Program-made: the position numbers and the translations under genes
Notes under the pieces: model-generated
Told to the model about the DNA's origin: nothing
The model's database searches: none
The model's input: only the letters and a program-made list of their open reading frames with translations
Shown: positions 47,620 to 59,820 of the stretch, one piece after another
Layout of the letters: each line of letters starts with the position of its first letter
How positions within the stretch are numbered: position 1 is the first letter of the stretch
Assembly (NCBI GenBank): GCA_028551475.1
Contig: CM052358.1
Span: 8,601,938 to 8,665,937 of the forward strand
DNA length: 64,000 bases
Direction: 5' to 3'
From: Casuarina equisetifolia
Lineage: Eukaryota > Streptophyta > Magnoliopsida > Fagales > Casuarinaceae

Positions 47620-49760
47620 AATTAGTTGTCAAATTTAAGTAAAAGAGTAACGTAAAATTTAAACAAAACAAAATTTAACACCCTTTGAGTTGCCAAAAAG
47701 GACGTAACAATAACTAGCTCTTTTCTTAATTTTAATTGGTAAAATTGTCTTGAGAAATCTATTCAATCTTAGCATGTTACTCTAACCAAAATTGCATTCC
47801 ATAATTGGACGAAAAAGACAAAAGGTGTAACTACTAAAAAGAAGTGTGATATGAGAATTTTACATTCTTATGGTTCTAGAGTGCAACCACTTGTAGAGTG
47901 CAACCCTTACCTTGCCTAGAGTCACATGGCATCTCTCATTAACTAAAGTTTAATTTCATTTGTATTAGCTTCAATGAATGATATAGAAAATTGACTAAAG
48001 ACAAAATATGTATATTAATGTGATTTCTAAGAATCTCAAAGATGCATATGTTTTAAGAAAATTAGGGATGTTACCCATATAAAAAAGTGAGAGCAAACAC
48101 AACAAATTGCTTTAGGTCCAAGACATTTCCACAGTAAAAAAAATTTAAAAATTAAAAAAATATGTCAGTAATTGGAGAAAAACAATATTTTACTAAGAGT
48201 TTTAAGATCGCTCATCGCTTAACTTTCTAAGACTCGAATATCAATTCAATGATAATCCCTTGACTCCAAAAGGCAAGGTTGTCTAAGGTAGAAAGGAACT
48301 TATCCATTTATCCATTAGAATGGATGTGTGAAATAAAAAAAGTAATGTGACTTTTTTTCTTTAGGTAAATGAGAAATATGAGAGAATTGAAAACTTCAAA
48401 CTTTTTAATCTCGAACAATATGGCTTGCAAACTATCTTTTCACGAGTGTAGTTTGACAATTAGCTATTAATAGGCTTGTGCTCAATTGGCACTTGAAAAG
48501 GATGTTCTGTCTGAGTCCAACAAGCTTAGAAAGTAATGTACTAGTTGGCAATTGGTTTTTTCTAGTTTTGAATGTTAATTCATAATTTGCAACAATCTAT
48601 TTTTATATGATTGTCTTTTCACGAGTACAAGATTCTTAGTTTTAACTTTCACATCTTTTAGTAAATGAAGAGACATAACACCCTTGGCTCCATTATTCAA
48701 ATATGTTGACCAACAATGTTTTACAACTAATATGTTCTTTTGAAACTTTAAAATAGGTGTGTTGATATTATGATTATAAGCTATCAAATTACAATTTGTT
48801 CATTTCGACTCCATCTTACTTTTCTAGTTATATGTCACTTTTGCTAATTAAATATCCGATCATGCCAAACAATTTTGAAAACTTATGACTGTAGCCAGGA
48901 GATATTGCTTAAACTAGAAACATAAAAACTATCATCAAAAGGTCATAACTACTAAACTACAATTCTTTGAATAATTTTACGCTAAGAGCAAGAGGTTTTT
49001 ATACTAAATTGATTCTTCAAGCTCATCTAATCATCCAATTGCCCAAATAAAGGATTTCATGGTTTAATAGTTGTCATCTAATACTAGGCTTAAAAAAGTA
49101 AAATTTCTCTAGTGGGAGAAAAATGAAGACTAGAAGATGTACAAGAGCTTTAGTTATAGTGATAATAAAGTTGCTTATCGTCGATCGCTTCCTATTGCAA
49201 GCAATTGAAGCCATGCCTAGCACTTTCTCCACCTCTTCACTTCACATTTGGGTTCCTCATTTCTTAGAAATTGATCAAGTTCAAGGACCACTCAATATTT
49301 GCGTAAGGAATAAAATTGAAATGTGCAAGGGATTTCCAAGATCAAGTCCTATTCTAGAAGTTGCCTATGAATTTTGTATTGGTAAGAGCTTCATACACTG
49401 CCTGAGGTATGTCAAATGTCATGATGACCCAATAATGGTTCCTGTCATCACAAAGTGCACAACGAATTGCCTAGATGAACATAAAAAAAAGAAGCCATCT
49501 TGTAATTTGTTTGATGAAATGTTATGAAGACCATATCAACAAGCCATCTAAAGCTATTGACGTTCAATCTCCATGACCTACACCTTTATATTTGGTAAGG
49601 ACTTCACTACTCTTTCCGTCCTCTTCGTTGAAATAATGCATATTCGATTCATAATCGTATCCCATATATGCTGATCCATCTTCGCTTATACTGAAAGGAA
49701 TTGTTTAATAGTAACATTATTTCTAAGATAACAAAAGGTAGTTCAATATGAAATAATCAT
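47620..49760 (+). repeat. Segmental duplicate of 30140-32540
   Basis: The partner of the block at 30126. It contains copy H of the cysteine-rich family and its upstream region. The internal duplication seen in the left partner (31025/31455) is single here. Confidence 0.85.
49123..49576 (+). pseudogene. Copy H of the eight-cysteine family, one break
   Basis: MKTRRCTRALVIVIIKLLIV is a good leader, followed by AMPSTFSTSSLHIWVPHFLE, C-X7-C, a longer 16-residue spacer, C-X7-C and a CX3C pair. The final CX3C tail is present in the DNA but I count about one break, so it is treated as a fossil. It is closest to copy E at 31932 and shares the same GTGGGAGAAAA leader. Confidence 0.65.
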
Positions 49761-50116
49761 TTTTATTCAGCAAAGTTTGTTGTTTCTGCTATAAGAATCT
49801 TAGCACGTAGCAAAATTCGATACCTATCTAGGCTTCCGAAATATGCCACAGATTGTAAGTAGTAATTTCAATCCCTAAAAAATGATCCTAAATAAAATTT
49901 GTCTTCATTGTCATTATTATTATTTTTTTTTCACCTTGAAAAAGACTAATATTTTTGGTGTTGATTCAGTTCTCAACAATAATCATTCCATCATTACCAC
50001 ATAAATGAACAACTGAGTTATTTCTTGTGAATTGGTCCGCTAAATTTCTCATTTTGGTGAACTCTGTTCATGCATTTCTTTTACAATATGTATTTCTTGT
50101 GAATTGGACCGCTAAT

Positions 50117-51290
50117 TGTCACGGCCTGTTTTATGAATTCCTAGGTTAGTAGTTTTCACTAGCTTGGGTTGAATAAAAGAAAGTGGGCTATCATGGAGTC
50201 ATCTTAGTGTCTACATCCAGCTCGTGGGGGGAAGACGCACTATCTAAATTCCCGTGGAGAGCTGGAGTGGAGCTTCAAAGTTGTGGACATTAGAGCAGGT
50301 TCCAGTGGTGCGAATTGCGAGGCCTCAGGTGGGGAAGTCGTGGTGGTTCAGTTGCATCCTTTGTGGGAGTCCTGAAACGGTGCGTGGACTCGAGGACATT
50401 GGCGCAGTACATGGCTTTTCTGGGAGGTTGCTAGACCTCCATCCAGCCGATTCTTCAAGCGATAGTTTGGCAATAGCATGGCTTCATGCGAGGGTTGTGC
50501 ACAGAAAGCAAGACTTATGGATGCTGTTGAGAAAATTGTGAAGAATCTTCAAGAATTGTAGCCAGACGTGAATCACTCATCGTGTGGTGAAGTGAGAAAT
50601 TAGTGAATCTCTCTCCCCCCCCCCCCCCCCCCCCCCCCCTCTCTCTCTCTCTCTCTCAGAATAGGTTTCCCTGCACATGCAATAGCAGGAACTACAGCAA
50701 GCTACCATCGATCTACCCTTTTCCCTTAGGTTTTCATGGTGTATAAGTATTGAAAAATTGTATACGTTTTCTTTATCATGGGATTTTATTTCTCCCATTT
50801 GTTTGTAAGGTTCGTTTTGTTCATCAATAAAAAAGATTTTTTTTCAAAATTTCTCTTCTTTTGACACGTCCAACTTTTGTTCTGGTAACAATGAGAATCA
50901 GTAAACCTAAAGGTGATGAAACTATAGTTTTCAAAATAAAAAGGTGGAACTTACCTGACGGGACGATTTTATAGGGCCAATCAATTCTTTCAGTTTCACT
51001 GAACTCGAAAAGAAGAGAAGTTTCTTTAGTTTCTTGGAACCTTGATGGCAGCGCACAGATTTGGTTTCAATTACTTGAAGCAGAGCAAGATTGTAGGCAA
51101 ATTACATGGACTCCATTAACAAGTGAGTTGAAAGGAACGCTATGGTCCTACTAGGTACCAAGATTTTTATGGTCATTTAACCAAACTCCGGCAGCATGGT
51201 TCAAGCAATGTACAAACATATCCTCTTCGACCTAGCAATTATCCCCCTTGAATAGCGGGTGGGCAGTTTCATGAGCAAGTTCAAGGACTC
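50117..51290 (+). mobile_element. Ty3/gypsy fragment: LTR-like end plus gag scrap
   Basis: TGTCACGGCC at 50117 opens an LTR-like segment of about 765 bp, with an AATAAAAAAG poly-A signal near 50827. A TGGTAACAATGAG string near 50884 resembles a primer-binding site. Behind it, to about 51290, are gypsy gag landmarks (Trp-Phe-Gln-Leu-Leu-Glu-Ala-Glu and Leu-Thr-Lys-Leu-Arg-Gln-His-Gly). The rest of the element is missing here. It is an old, multiply broken fossil; the LTR limits are approximate. Confidence 0.55.
50615..50660. repeat. 25-nt poly-C run followed by (CT)n
   Basis: About 25 consecutive C (50615-50639) then CT repeats to about 50657. The minus strand is poly-G and could form a quadruplex. 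Long poly-C is rare in plant DNA and hard to sequence. Confidence 0.9.
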
Positions 51291-51389
51291 ATCATATACA
51301 AAATTATTTTCTTTTGATTACAAGTGGGTGATATTTCAATTGCGTCTTAAGTAGTAGCATTGATCTAAATTACCACAAATTAGGGGAAA

Positions 51390-51900
51390 ATGGTAGCTAG
51401 CAGATGCATCGGAAGACTAAAGCTAGTTATGGTGGTGTGGCTTATCTTTGTTCCCATTCAGGTGCAAAGCTAACTATCTTGGCCCTTCCCCTTCCAGTCA
51501 TAGTCCGGCCAGCCTACATCCTCATTACTTTGAAGTTGACAACGCGAAAGGACCCCTACATTCTTGCCTTGAGAGTAAAATTGAAGCTTGTAAGCAATAT
51601 AGTTAGCTTCCTAAATATTATAATGGTGCATTGCTTCTGGTTTTCTACGGTGCGTTTCTTATGTCAAAGGAAAGGGCAACCCAATTTTGTATCGTATAAT
51701 TAAAAATGGTGCATTAGATTTTCTAGATCCTTACAAAGGGGTACTCCATACGGTGAAATGTTTATTAGACAGCACGAAAGCATATCAAGAGTCACGATGA
51801 TGGTGCTTATATGCAAAATCCATAAGTTCCAACTTTTAATATGGTAAGTAGTTCCTAGTCCTTGTCTTTCCCTTCACTAAAAGGACTTGGTGCATGGAGA
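51390..51900 (+). pseudogene. Broken copy I of the eight-cysteine family
   Basis: Same MVASRCIGRLKLVMVV leader as 19154 and 29773, here followed by WLIFVPIQVQ. Family landmarks (Leu-Lys-Leu region, Cys spacing, CX3C-like remnants) are present downstream but broken in about two or more places. It lies 2.4 kb upstream of the SAC3C pseudogene. Confidence 0.6.
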
Positions 51901-52699
51901 ACATATCCATATGGTGTAAATGCTTATCAATCATCTTGTATTTGACAAAAGAGTACCTTTCAGGTTTAACCATATTCTTAGGTAGCAATTTTTAATCCTT
52001 CATCACAGGAAATTGAACATGTCTCTTTAATGTAAATTTTGAATTAGTAAATTGTTGGTGTTCAGTCAACTTTTCAAACTAAGGAAGCATTTAATTAGTG
52101 GTTTGGTTCACTTTCTTCTTTCATCATTATCAAAATTATTGATTGTCAATATATATATTAGCTAGAAAAACCATTGTTAAATTTATCACATTTCTATTAT
52201 ACACTTGTAAAGATTGTCAAATGGGTGGCCAAATAGAAAGGTTTCATTTGAAATAGAGTGATAAAGTTTTAAATGTAGTAAAATGCAGCAAGTAAAATGT
52301 TGAATATAGTCTAAAAGTCTCATATTGCATTTTTAAAAGGAAACTGCAGCATAATGGTCAGAGAAGTAACTTTGTCACACCACACTTATTTTAAGTAAAT
52401 AAAGAGATAAATACTCCATCTGTCCTCCACGCGGGTATGTTCGCGGTCCCGGGAAACAGTTTGCTTCCTGTAACTCCGTAAAGTATTATTCCACTGAACA
52501 ATATTTGGTCGTCCCTACGAAGCGGTAAACACACTTAGATTTACAAATAGGTATGTTTGCTTATATGCTCTTTTAGGTATGGTTATGTCTTGACGGACAA
52601 ATTGCTCTCCCTGTCAACTTGTTCAAATTCAAGGCCCTTGTCAACGATCAAGTTCTTGCCTTTCGCAGTCCACTAACCTTGTGTCATGCATGAACACTC

Positions 52700-53010
52700 G
52701 AGGGCTATATATATATATAATGTTCTTCAATTCTAAATTCTTTTAACTCAGGTGAGGACATTTGATAAGGAGCCTTTACCGGAAGTTTCGCCCTTGGCTC
52801 TAACTCAATTGCATGGTCAACTTCCCTTCTAGGGAATAGTTGTTTTGACATCTCCGGAGGCATGACATCCTCATTTTCCCTAAGAAGGTCGTCAACAACT
52901 TAGAGAGATTTGCTTACCTTTACAATTTCTTCCTCCTTTAGTACGACAAGATAGGTCTCTTTACCCTTTCGAATGCCTTTCTTCAATTTTATAGTAGAAA
53001 AACTTTTTTG
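52700..53010 (-). mobile_element. Ty3/gypsy pol fragment (protease-RT linker)
   Basis: On the minus strand the sequence encodes an NEDVMPPEMSK...PRREVDHAIELEP segment, the well-known linker just before reverse transcriptase in plant gypsy elements. No reverse transcriptase follows. Old, broken fossil, opposite in strand to the fragment at 50117. Confidence 0.75.
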
Positions 53011-53444
53011 TGTTGGACTCATCGAGTGAGTAGGTATCATACATTTTATACCAGGTTATTTAATTCCTGCAATATTTTTTCCATGATCCATTTGTAAAGG
53101 ATGTTTATAAAATATATCTTTGTTAATGTAAAACAATGATAGATTAGGAAGAAAATACAAAAACATGATTATTGCCTTATAAAAATTCATGAGCAGGTTA
53201 CAGATTTCAATTACAAGCTAATAAGGTTTCTATTGCACGACATTACATATTTGAATTTGATTAAGATAATAAGCCATCAGTTGTTTTTTCATCTCCAGAA
53301 TATCACACTAGTATCAAATGATAGTTAAAATTTACTATAATTCTACATCAATTGATTTTAGATCTAATTTGAAGCTTCTTAGGACTTGTGTGAAAGAGCG
53401 TATTGATACACAATATTAGAAAGCCAAAAGACAATTTAAAAATT
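53011..53444. other. Intergenic stretch
   Basis: Nothing recognised; AT-rich. Confidence 0.4.
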
Positions 53445-56400
53445 TGTTTATAAGTGAAGAGGACAATTTTTACATTTAAAATATCACCTAAGTGTTTTCT
53501 TTCACATGAGTGATTTTCATTTTCAACATTCCTTAAATAATGAATATACCTTAGTTCAAAGTTAAATAGATTATAATATATTTTCTTACATATTGAATGT
53601 ATCTAATGGTTGAAAGTTAATAAAGAATTGAAGGATCATTTTAGGCTCCCATAGCACATTAGAAATAAATCTAAAGTCTAATTTATAAGTTGTTAAACAA
53701 AAATTTATATTTAAAACTATCATTAAATATTTTTCTTTCCTTGTGTGAGACTTTTGACCTCAAAATACAAAAATTTAAAAACATCTCCTGACCTTGCTGT
53801 CAAAAAGGTAAGACCTGTCTATTTGTCCCTTAAGTTGTTGATATTTTCCTCTGGAAATTTGTACTTGTTTGCGTTAGTAGCATTTCTTTCGAGTGTATGT
53901 GGGCGATCTCAGATTAATATTCATGGTTTTTTTTTTTAAAAAAACTTAAACTTAAAATTATTTGTTAAGATTTTAAGCTATAGAAGATGGTGAATTTAAT
54001 TATAACTCTTAATTAATGTTCTAAGACGGACACAGAACTAAAGATATCCTCTCCCTTTCGTGAATGTGTTCCCATTGTTACTTGAGGCTCTGTCAAGTTT
54101 CTTTCTGTTAAGACTTGTGTATAAGTTATACTCCTTGCTCCTGTTGGTTTAGAAGTTATTTTTTTTATCGAACCTATGAAAGATAAATTCAGGCGGTTAA
54201 AAATTTGAGGTGTGCTAATTTGGAGTCAGGGGAGCAAGATTTCCTTGTTTCTGTTGACCCTCTTTTTTATTTTTTCAATTGTAGTACAGCTGGATCGTAT
54301 TCTTTGAAGAAGCCCTTACGGAAGAGCCTTAATTTTTCTTCGTTATTTTAATTGACAGTGTTGCTTTTCGTCTTCTATGAAGAACTTGAGTTTTGTCTTT
54401 TTTAGTTGATATATGACGCCCATATTTTCTATATAGGCTGCCACGGCTTTATCACATTTATGCATTTAACATTTATTGATGTGGACTAATGGTCTCCGTT
54501 GTTGCTTGTCATCTAGACCTTATTCCTGGGCAATTTCATGCTGCATGGTACCTGATAATGAGAATATCGGGGTTTAATTTTGTGAAATCTGTTTTGCCCT
54601 CTTAATCATTGAATTTTATATGACCATTTCTGTTTCTGGGTTTGTGCGCATGTGTCTCTAGTTGACTGAAGGTACGATTCACACTTCATTCCCCTCACTA
54701 GTTTTGCAGAACTATATCTGTCAACAATCTGCAGCCATTAGATGTGCGACCACTTCCAGTGTTGGAGGAGACATACTACCTTCTAAGCTTGTTGGACTCG
54801 ACAGAACATCCTTTTCAAGTGGTACATGACTTCATCTTTGACAGGACAAGGTCATTAAGGCAAGATCTGACCATGCAGAGTATTGTCAATGAAATAGTAA
54901 TCTGTATGTATGAGAAAATGGTACGTTACCTTGGATAATACTTTCAATTACACCTTTTCTTCATCCTTATCATAAGCCATTCAAAATTAGCATATTCCTT
55001 CTCTAAACATAGTATATTACTGATGAAATATTGCGGAGGAATTCATTTCTCTCATAATAGGCACTCGAAAGAGCCATTCATTGTGAAATGATGAATCTTC
55101 CATTTCTTTCGTAATGGACGCTAGAAAGAGCCATTCTTTATCTGATGAATGCTTCATTGCATGGAATACCTGTGTTACCAATCAGCTCTAGATCAAGTGA
55201 CACATCATCTTCTACAAGAACATGATGGAGGTAAGGGCTGTAATTTGATAACCCACTGTGTTTCTAATGCCAGTTTACTGCTAAAGAACTTTCTTCCACA
55301 AACCAAACCATACTCGTGGGAGCATTTAGAATCCATTTGTTGGTGGTGCATGCATCGTGGATTTGAGAGTACTCATTTTACCTTTTGATATGTCTACGGA
55401 AGTTGGGTTACATGGAAAAAATGGGGCGTGGTGTGAAGCTTATATCTCTCAGGATCCTGGGTGATAGGATACAGGGGGTCTTTTTCCTTTAAACAAACGT
55501 TTTCTGCCCTCTCCCTTTTCTTTTTTCTTTTTTTCAATTTTTTGTTTATGTGTGGGGGTGAAGGATGGTGAAGGGAAACCACTTGATAAGAGATGTGCTG
55601 TTTTGATTTTATTGTCATTTGAAGGGTACTTTAATATTATAAACTGAACAGCTCTCTTTCAAACAGATGAGGTTATATCACACAAGTTTCTTGAATATGA
55701 TGGTCTTGAACCACTTTTCTCATATTTTTCTATCCAGACAACCTTTTGGGAGTTGGCGGGATATTGTAATGAAGAAATCCTGTGCTTATCAAAAGAGAGT
55801 TCAGTGCTCTAGCTCCAAAGTTTTCATTCCGAGATTGATGAATAATGGAATGTGGTTGGGTTGAACAGTGGGAAGGAACAGGGAGGGCCATATTTTTCCT
55901 TCACCATCACCACCATTCAACGGCATGACCCTCTCCCCACCCATACACAAAAAAATTGAGATCTCTCTTCCTATGCGGCATCGTACAAGGGTAAAGGAAG
56001 AAACGTTGCTTTCCATGTATAGTGGTTCAAATGTACGATGGACTGGAGGCAAATGAGGAACAATGGGGCCATTGTTGGTTTGGAGAGAAAGGGGGTGCTG
56101 TGATGGAATAGAGCAGTGGTAGTGGGCAGCCGACTTGAAGTATAAGAGTCATGCTTTTTGGAGAGTATGAATTTGGGTAAAACATGCAATGAACTTGGTC
56201 TGTTTCATATACCATTGCTGATTGTGCTCAACTAGCATGGGATAGGAAGTCTGACTTTCGCTTATCGCAGTTTCTTATTGCACCGATGGCAAGTCCAAGT
56301 ATCCTCTATCCATCTTCCTTTCAGGTCAATTTTTGTATGTTCCCTGCATCTTTAGGTATGGTCTTGTAATTTTCCTTCTAATATAAAGAGCTGCAAGTAC

Positions 56401-59356
56401 GTCAACTAAATTAAACTGCTCTTGCTGAGTTACTGTAAGCAGATGACCAGAAGATGAAGGGTTTATTTTTGGACATATGGCACGTACAATTTTATGCACT
56501 AGCGTCCTTGAAACCCTTCACTTTAATTGGAACTTCAGACTGCAAGTGCATTCTACATCGATTTGTAGGGAAACTGTGTACCAAAATCATTAGTTGTTTG
56601 CTGGGACTTGTAACCATTGAGAAATGTTAAAGATTTATGCATTAATTCCTGATATGTGTTATCGACAGGTTAAATTTCATGTCATTTCCCTCCCTAAGCT
56701 TCGAAGTTGTAGCAGTGACCCAAATGCTTCTTCGGTGTACTACCTTAGCATGGAGCAGCTCTTGAAGACTCTTAACATCTCAGGTGAATCTCTATGCTGC
56801 AAGTCGAAGTCCCAACACCATTTACAAGAATGAACCCTTGTTCAAATCGTTTTATGTTCTTCTTTATCTTGGTTATGATCGCCAACCAATGTTGATCTCA
56901 GTTTGATTGCTTCTTTTGTTGATTCTTAATTGCAGCGTTGTGCTGAGTCCTAAGTGAGTGAAATGTGGCTATTTCTAATGCCGGGGTGAATCACTTCCTT
57001 TATAGTTGTCTCTGCGTCTAAGCACAGTTCACTCGCGTTGATCAATCAAGAGCTTTGCCGCCACTCCTTAAGGTTACCTGTTGTATAATACAATAAACTT
57101 ATTGCTTTCTTTCCCACGCTTCATACCCCCCCTATTTCTTTCTTCTTAAGGTAAGGTAAAGGGCCAGGCATGGTGGGGTAGGAGCATTCTGTCGGCAATC
57201 TTTTTGGCTTGACCAAGAAGTCTTATGTCCTCCAAGTCGCACGGCGTTTTAACCAAAAGAACTTCTGTGTGCCCAAGTTAATAATGACGTCAAAGGAAAT
57301 GTGTTTCCCCCGAAGACTTCTATGATATTTCAATTTCTTGATTAACATTAACTCGTCTAATAAGATCTTTTTGGTTTTCCATTTCTCTTATCATATTTTA
57401 TCTATATACATTAATAGTTCGAGTTACAATGCACTAAAAGATTATATCTTTTTTTAACAATTTCTTTTGAATGGCAAATTATAAACGTTTCCTATTAATT
57501 ACCGCAGTTGAGGCATCCTATCCTCAATATTGCATCATTAAACCTTATGTTAGTGAGGTAATTAAATCTAACTACTTTCTGGCATTTTAGTTTATTTATT
57601 TATTTATTTTTTTTGTGGGGCTTTGTAAACAGTAATCACAAGTTTGAGCAGCATTTATTTGCACTTTGAATTTTTTCCTTCACCATCATGTTTTTAAATG
57701 ACGAAGGTATTTTTTCATAAGGAAAAAAAAAAGCTTAATAAATCTTCCAAAAATACATGGAGTACTTTTTCCACTGTTTGCTTTCAGGTTAGCATTCAAA
57801 AATGTTGTAGGAAATGCATTTAAGCAAATGCTTGTCTTGCAATTCCAAGCAAGACCCCTCTTTTTGGTACGGGGGTTTGGGGGTGGTTGTGTTTTGTGAT
57901 TAGGCTCGGAGGGGAACAAAGGAAGGGTCTTCTACTGTTTTCCTGATCTGGCTTTTCTGTCAGTTCCGAATTCGTTGGATGGTTTGATAGATTTATTTTG
58001 TGTTAACCGGGTATTAGAAATTGCTTTCAACTCTTTATCATGTTTAAAGTATATCCTTACATATAACTAACAATATTAAGGTGTTTCTTTCTTGCTCCTA
58101 TCATTGACCGTAAAAGGTAAGAGCGATGGCTCGGAAATGCATAAATAATGGCGGCTACAAGCCTCCTCCATATCCACTGACACACCTATCCAACTCTTGA
58201 TGATGGAGGTACGAGTTTCATTATCTAATTTGCCATACGGCGTTGCTTGAAAGTACAAAAATGTTTGCATTTTTTAAGGCTCCATTTGCATTTTTAGGAA
58301 TCGGATGTGATATCACTTTGCAAAGCTTGTGGTCTTGAAACGTGCACAGACGAATTAGGAAATAACTTATTGGCCACGAAGCAAACAACTCTTTGCACTC
58401 CCAAGGGTAGGTTTCGGAGTCGCGGCATTTCATGTTTTCAACCGTTCGAGGGATAACTTGAAAGAGAAGGATTTTTTTCTTTTTTGTTCTTGGTTGGGTT
58501 GAGCTTCATTTTTTATTAGTTCTTAACCTGGATTTATGAAAAATTCAGTCGTGTTTTAACTCCGTCTAGCTATGAAAATACTATTTCAACGTTGATGTTG
58601 TATTTAGTCCAACATGATATAATAGTAAAATACTAAGAACCATTGGATGGATATGTAAAGTATGTTTTGGTTTCTCTTCTGGTGATCTGTACACTAAATT
58701 ATATAGTTCGTCTAGCATGGCCACAAGACAAGATATGACAGCATAGGATGGAAGTGGCGCTGAGCAAGACAGCAGAAAATCTTTCACACTGAAGCTATGA
58801 ATGAGCAGGAATTAACATCTGTGCCGGCTCCACTACTGGGTGGTACATTTGCACAGCTCTAAACGTGAATGATTGGATATTGTAATGAACCTTTTTGTGC
58901 ATGTTTGAACAAGCATCAGCTGAAGGCAAGGCTATGCAGTATTTATGATCAGAATTTCACGAGTTTGATCTTTCTTGTGAACTTGTTTTCCTCAAATGAG
59001 AAAGGTGCTTTCCACTAATGTTCCTAGTACAAGCTTGCGTGATAATTTAATTACAAAAGCCTGATAGCATAATCTAATTATGGTTTGCGACTTATTCATG
59101 TCATAAAAAATTACCAATTGTAAACAGCTCTTGACATAGCTTTTCAATTTCTTAGCAATATCATATGGCATTATATAATCGAGTTGATTTATTCTTGGTC
59201 GGTCAGATGACTTCTCATAGTATGCAAAAATTCATTTTATTATAGTTTTGTTTTTTGAGAAACAAGAGACTGGGTAGTTTTGCCATACGTCTTTTCATTA
59301 AGGTGGAGCATAATAATGAAGTTTTTTTGGGACCTTTCAGTTCAACGGGGTGCTAT
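53445..59356 (+). repeat. SAC3C segmental duplication (copy of about 11728-18830)
   Basis: Co-linear with 11728-18830 from AGAGGACAATTTTTACATTT onward. Relative to the first copy, about 0.88 kb (roughly 12067-12950, holding exon 1 and most of exon 2) is missing at 53777. The copy ends at GGGGTGCTAT (59356) where a copia LTR begins. Confidence 0.9.
53778..58456 (+). pseudogene. SAC3C pseudogene
   Basis: Recognisable exons: end of exon 2 (53778-53807), exon 3 (54702-54920, one codon shorter than the functional copy but open), exon 4 (from 56669, with frame shifts after MEQLLKTL), exon 5 (from about 56985, acceptor AG lost and interrupted by about 260 bp of foreign sequence between about 57008 and 57270), exon 6 (about 57457-57556), exon 7 (from about 58118, one base missing near its end), exon 8 (58298-58456). 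Exon 1 and the promoter are absent, so no SAC3 protein can be made. Exons 3 and 8 remain well conserved, which suggests a fairly recent loss. Confidence 0.92.
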
Positions 59357-59806
59357 TGATAGAAAAGAAACATTATAGGATCTGCGTAGACAGATCTAAA
59401 ACACCATTTGTATGATTTTGATTTAGCAAATCACATAAAAATAGAATTCATAAAAACATACCGCTCTTGCGATCCATTATTTCATCGTTGTAGACCCAAT
59501 AATGCTCTTTGGAATTCGGGCTTAGGCAAATATCCTCTATTCTCATAAGAATCACTGGCTCGATGAGAGAACCTAGGTTTCGCCTCTTTTGTGAAAAAGC
59601 AACCTTATGAAACCCTAAGAACATTACGTATTTATATGAGCTAGAGGATAAGACCTAGCCTTACCTTATGTGCAACCCAATAGGCCCACTCATCACGGCC
59701 CTATTTGGTTAGCCACGGCTCACATCAGCCAGTTCATATTTAGAACTTTCATGGACCAATATAATATAGCTCACTTTAGTAAGCTTAAATAAAAATTAAA
59801 CTAACA
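59357..59806 (-). repeat. Copia 3' LTR (450 bp)
   Basis: In element orientation it runs TGTTAGTTTAATTTTT ... TTTCTTTTCTATCA, with TG...CA ends. It is bounded inside by a polypurine tract. The outside flank GTGCTAT is the left target-site side; the matching duplicate would lie beyond the window. Confidence 0.9.
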
Positions 59807-59820
59807 TTCTCCCACTTGGG
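59807..59820 (-). other. Copia polypurine tract
   Basis: Element-sense CCCAAGTGGGAGAA directly before the LTR TGTT, the normal priming site for plus-strand DNA synthesis. Confidence 0.8.

Noticed and set aside
50254-50541. 95-codon frame as a host gene
   Set aside because: It lies wholly inside an LTR-like segment followed by gypsy gag landmarks.
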